This document shows, piece after piece, positions 6,881 through 8,206 of a stretch of DNA of 8,206 nucleotides. The notes below the pieces were generated by a model. That model saw only the letters and a list, made by a program, of their open reading frames with translations. It was not told where the DNA came from and did no database searches. A program made the translations under genes and the position numbers. Positions within the stretch are counted from its first letter, which is position 1. Every line of letters begins with the position of its first letter. The stretch is from Gemmataceae bacterium (GTDB lineage Bacteria; Planctomycetota; Planctomycetia; Gemmatales; Gemmataceae): the NCBI GenBank assembly GCA_020847555.1, contig JADLBT010000487.1:1-8206 (forward strand), in the 5' to 3' direction.

Positions 6881-6980
6881 TCGCCTTCGCCCCTGACGGC
6901 CCGCCGCACGGCATGCGCTTTGCCTGGCACCCGTTTCTGCCGGTTATGCAGCATGGTGCCGGGAGTTGCCGGGGAAAGTT

Positions 6981-6998
6981 CACGGGTGGCGCCCCGTG
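6981..6998 (-). terminator. Short hairpin just after dapF, weak terminator candidate
   Basis: CACGGG (6981-6986) pairs with CCCGTG (6993-6998) around a six-base loop, 14 bases downstream of the dapF stop. There is no T-run on the minus strand, so intrinsic termination is doubtful. Confidence 0.2.
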
Positions 6999-7012
6999 GG
7001 CCTTCACCAGGC

Positions 7013-7846
7013 TCACTCCTCCGGCCAGTCGCCGCCGAACACCTCCACCGCCGGCCCGGTCATGTAGACGTGGTTATCCGCCTCCGACCAGTACAGCTGC
7101 AGGTCGCCGCCGAGCAGGTGGGCGGTGAGGCGCCGTTGCGTTCGGCCGCTGAGCACCCCCGCGACCGCCACGCCGCACGCGCCGGTCCCGCACGCCAGCG
7201 TCTCCCCCGAGCCGCGCTCCCAGACGCGCATGGTGATGTCGTCCGGTCGGTTGACGCGGACGAACTCGACGTTGGTCCGGCGCGGGAAGACCGGGTCACG
7301 CTCGATTTGCGGGCCGACTCCCAGCACCAGCGCGTCGGTGATCTCGTCCACGAAAGTGACGCAGTGCGGGTTGCCCATCGACACGCACGTGACCTTGAGC
7401 GGATGGTTGGGGAGGGCGGCCTCGATGGGCGGATCGCCGGGCAACGCGGTCGGGATGCGGTCGGCCTCGAGGATCGGCTCGCCCATGTCCACGCGCACCT
7501 GGCGGACGCTGCCGCCGCTGACTTCCAGCTCCAGCGTCAAGACGCCGCGGCCCGTCTCGACGGTCAGCACCGGCTTGCGCACCAGGCCGTGATCGTGGAC
7601 GAATTTCGCGACGCAACGGATACCGTTGCCGCACATCTCCGACTCGCTGCCGTCCGCGTTGAACATGCGCATCCGCGCGTCCGCCCTGTCGGACGGGCAG
7701 ATGAGGATGAGGCCGTCGCTGCCGACGCCGAAGTGGCGGTCGCTGATCTTGCGGCTCAGGCCCGGCGGGTCGTGGGGCATCGGGTTGCGGAAGCAATCGA
7801 CGTAGATGTAGTCGTTGCCGCACCCCTGCATCTTCGTGAAGCGCAT
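7013..7846 (-). CDS. dapF: Diaminopimelate epimerase
   Basis: The 277-residue cytoplasmic, PLP-independent enzyme interconverts LL- and meso-diaminopimelate, giving the precursor for lysine and for peptidoglycan cross-links. It has the two-lobed DapF fold. The first lobe opens [17 protein letters not shown] and carries Cys72 in MCGNGIRC (71-78). The second carries Cys219 in [11 protein letters not shown] (215-225). These two Cys are the expected acid/base pair. Other signatures are [10 protein letters not shown] (37-45), SMGNPHCV (156-163) and [13 protein letters not shown] (189-201). Length is normal for the family. The ATG at 7846 fits the conserved N-terminus, and GGAAGGG lies ten bases upstream. 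A longer open frame to 7948 would overlap guaA and add non-conserved residues, so it is rejected. It follows guaA by 52 bp and may be cotranscribed with it across a strong palindrome. A complete, intact dapF implies the diaminopimelate route operates in this organism. Confidence 0.97.
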   Translation of the reverse strand: MRFTKMQGCGNDYIYVDCFRNPMPHDPPGLSRKISDRHFGVGSDGLILICPSDRADARMRMFNADGSESEMCGNGIRCVAKFVHDHGLVRKPVLTVETGRGVLTLELEVSGGSVRQVRVDMGEPILEADRIPTALPGDPPIEAALPNHPLKVTCVSMGNPHCVTFVDEITDALVLGVGPQIERDPVFPRRTNVEFVRVNRPDDITMRVWERGSGETLACGTGACGVAVAGVLSGRTQRRLTAHLLGGDLQLYWSEADNHVYMTGPAVEVFGGDWPEE

Positions 7847-7865
7847 CGCCCTGGTTCCCTTCCTT

Positions 7866-7893
7866 GCGTACCAGCCGCGCGCGGCTGGTACGC
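7866..7893. repeat. Perfect 28-bp palindrome between guaA and dapF
   Basis: The sequence equals its own reverse complement over 28 bases, with half-site GCGTACCAGCCGCG. In RNA it would fold as a 12-bp GC-rich stem with a four-base loop. It begins five bases after the guaA stop codon and ends 19 bases before the dapF ATG, overlapping neither the putative dapF ribosome site (7857-7863) nor any coding sequence. No T-run follows on the minus strand. It could be an intercistronic stabilising or attenuating hairpin, a protein-binding site or a copy of a dispersed palindrome. Confidence 0.9.
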
Positions 7894-7898
7894 GAAGT

Positions 7899-8206
<308 letters not shown>

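Noticed and set aside
6881..7012. A small gene or tRNA in the dapF-helicase gap
   Set aside because: No cloverleaf, no open frame with a ribosome site and no recognisable peptide was found on either strand.

Overview
The window is GC-rich and every supported gene lies on the minus strand, so transcription runs from the high-coordinate end to the low end. A planctomycete, most likely of the Gemmataceae type, is the best guess. The methyltransferase at the left end carries an N-terminal region resembling the short TIGR03000 planctomycete domain behind a signal peptide. The high GC and repeat-like hairpins in intergenic gaps fit this, but no marker gene proves the taxon.

In transcription order the window holds: the C-terminal end of GMP synthase (guaA, cut by the window edge); diaminopimelate epimerase (dapF) after a 52-bp gap containing a perfect 28-bp palindrome; a DEAD-box RNA helicase preceded by an AT-rich, promoter-like island; a gap of about 210 bp filled by a large near-perfect hairpin and a smaller one; a LolD/MacB-type ABC ATPase overlapping by 4 bp a very large 1190-residue two-module FtsX-family permease; a terminator-like structure; and a secreted or membrane-anchored protein joining a TIGR03000-like domain to a class I SAM methyltransferase. 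A (CACTAAC)n heptamer array begins at the stop codon of this last gene.

The genes do not form one pathway. guaA (purine synthesis), dapF (lysine and peptidoglycan precursor synthesis) and the helicase (RNA remodelling) are housekeeping genes. The ATPase and permease are translationally coupled and should form one envelope ABC system of the lipoprotein-release/MacB/YbbAP type, with unknown substrate.

No convincing new defence or mobile system is visible. The items most worth a second look are the intergenic palindromes and heptamer array, the exported methyltransferase fusion, and the oversized permease. Long plus-strand and alternate-frame open frames across the permease are high-GC shadows and are not annotated.
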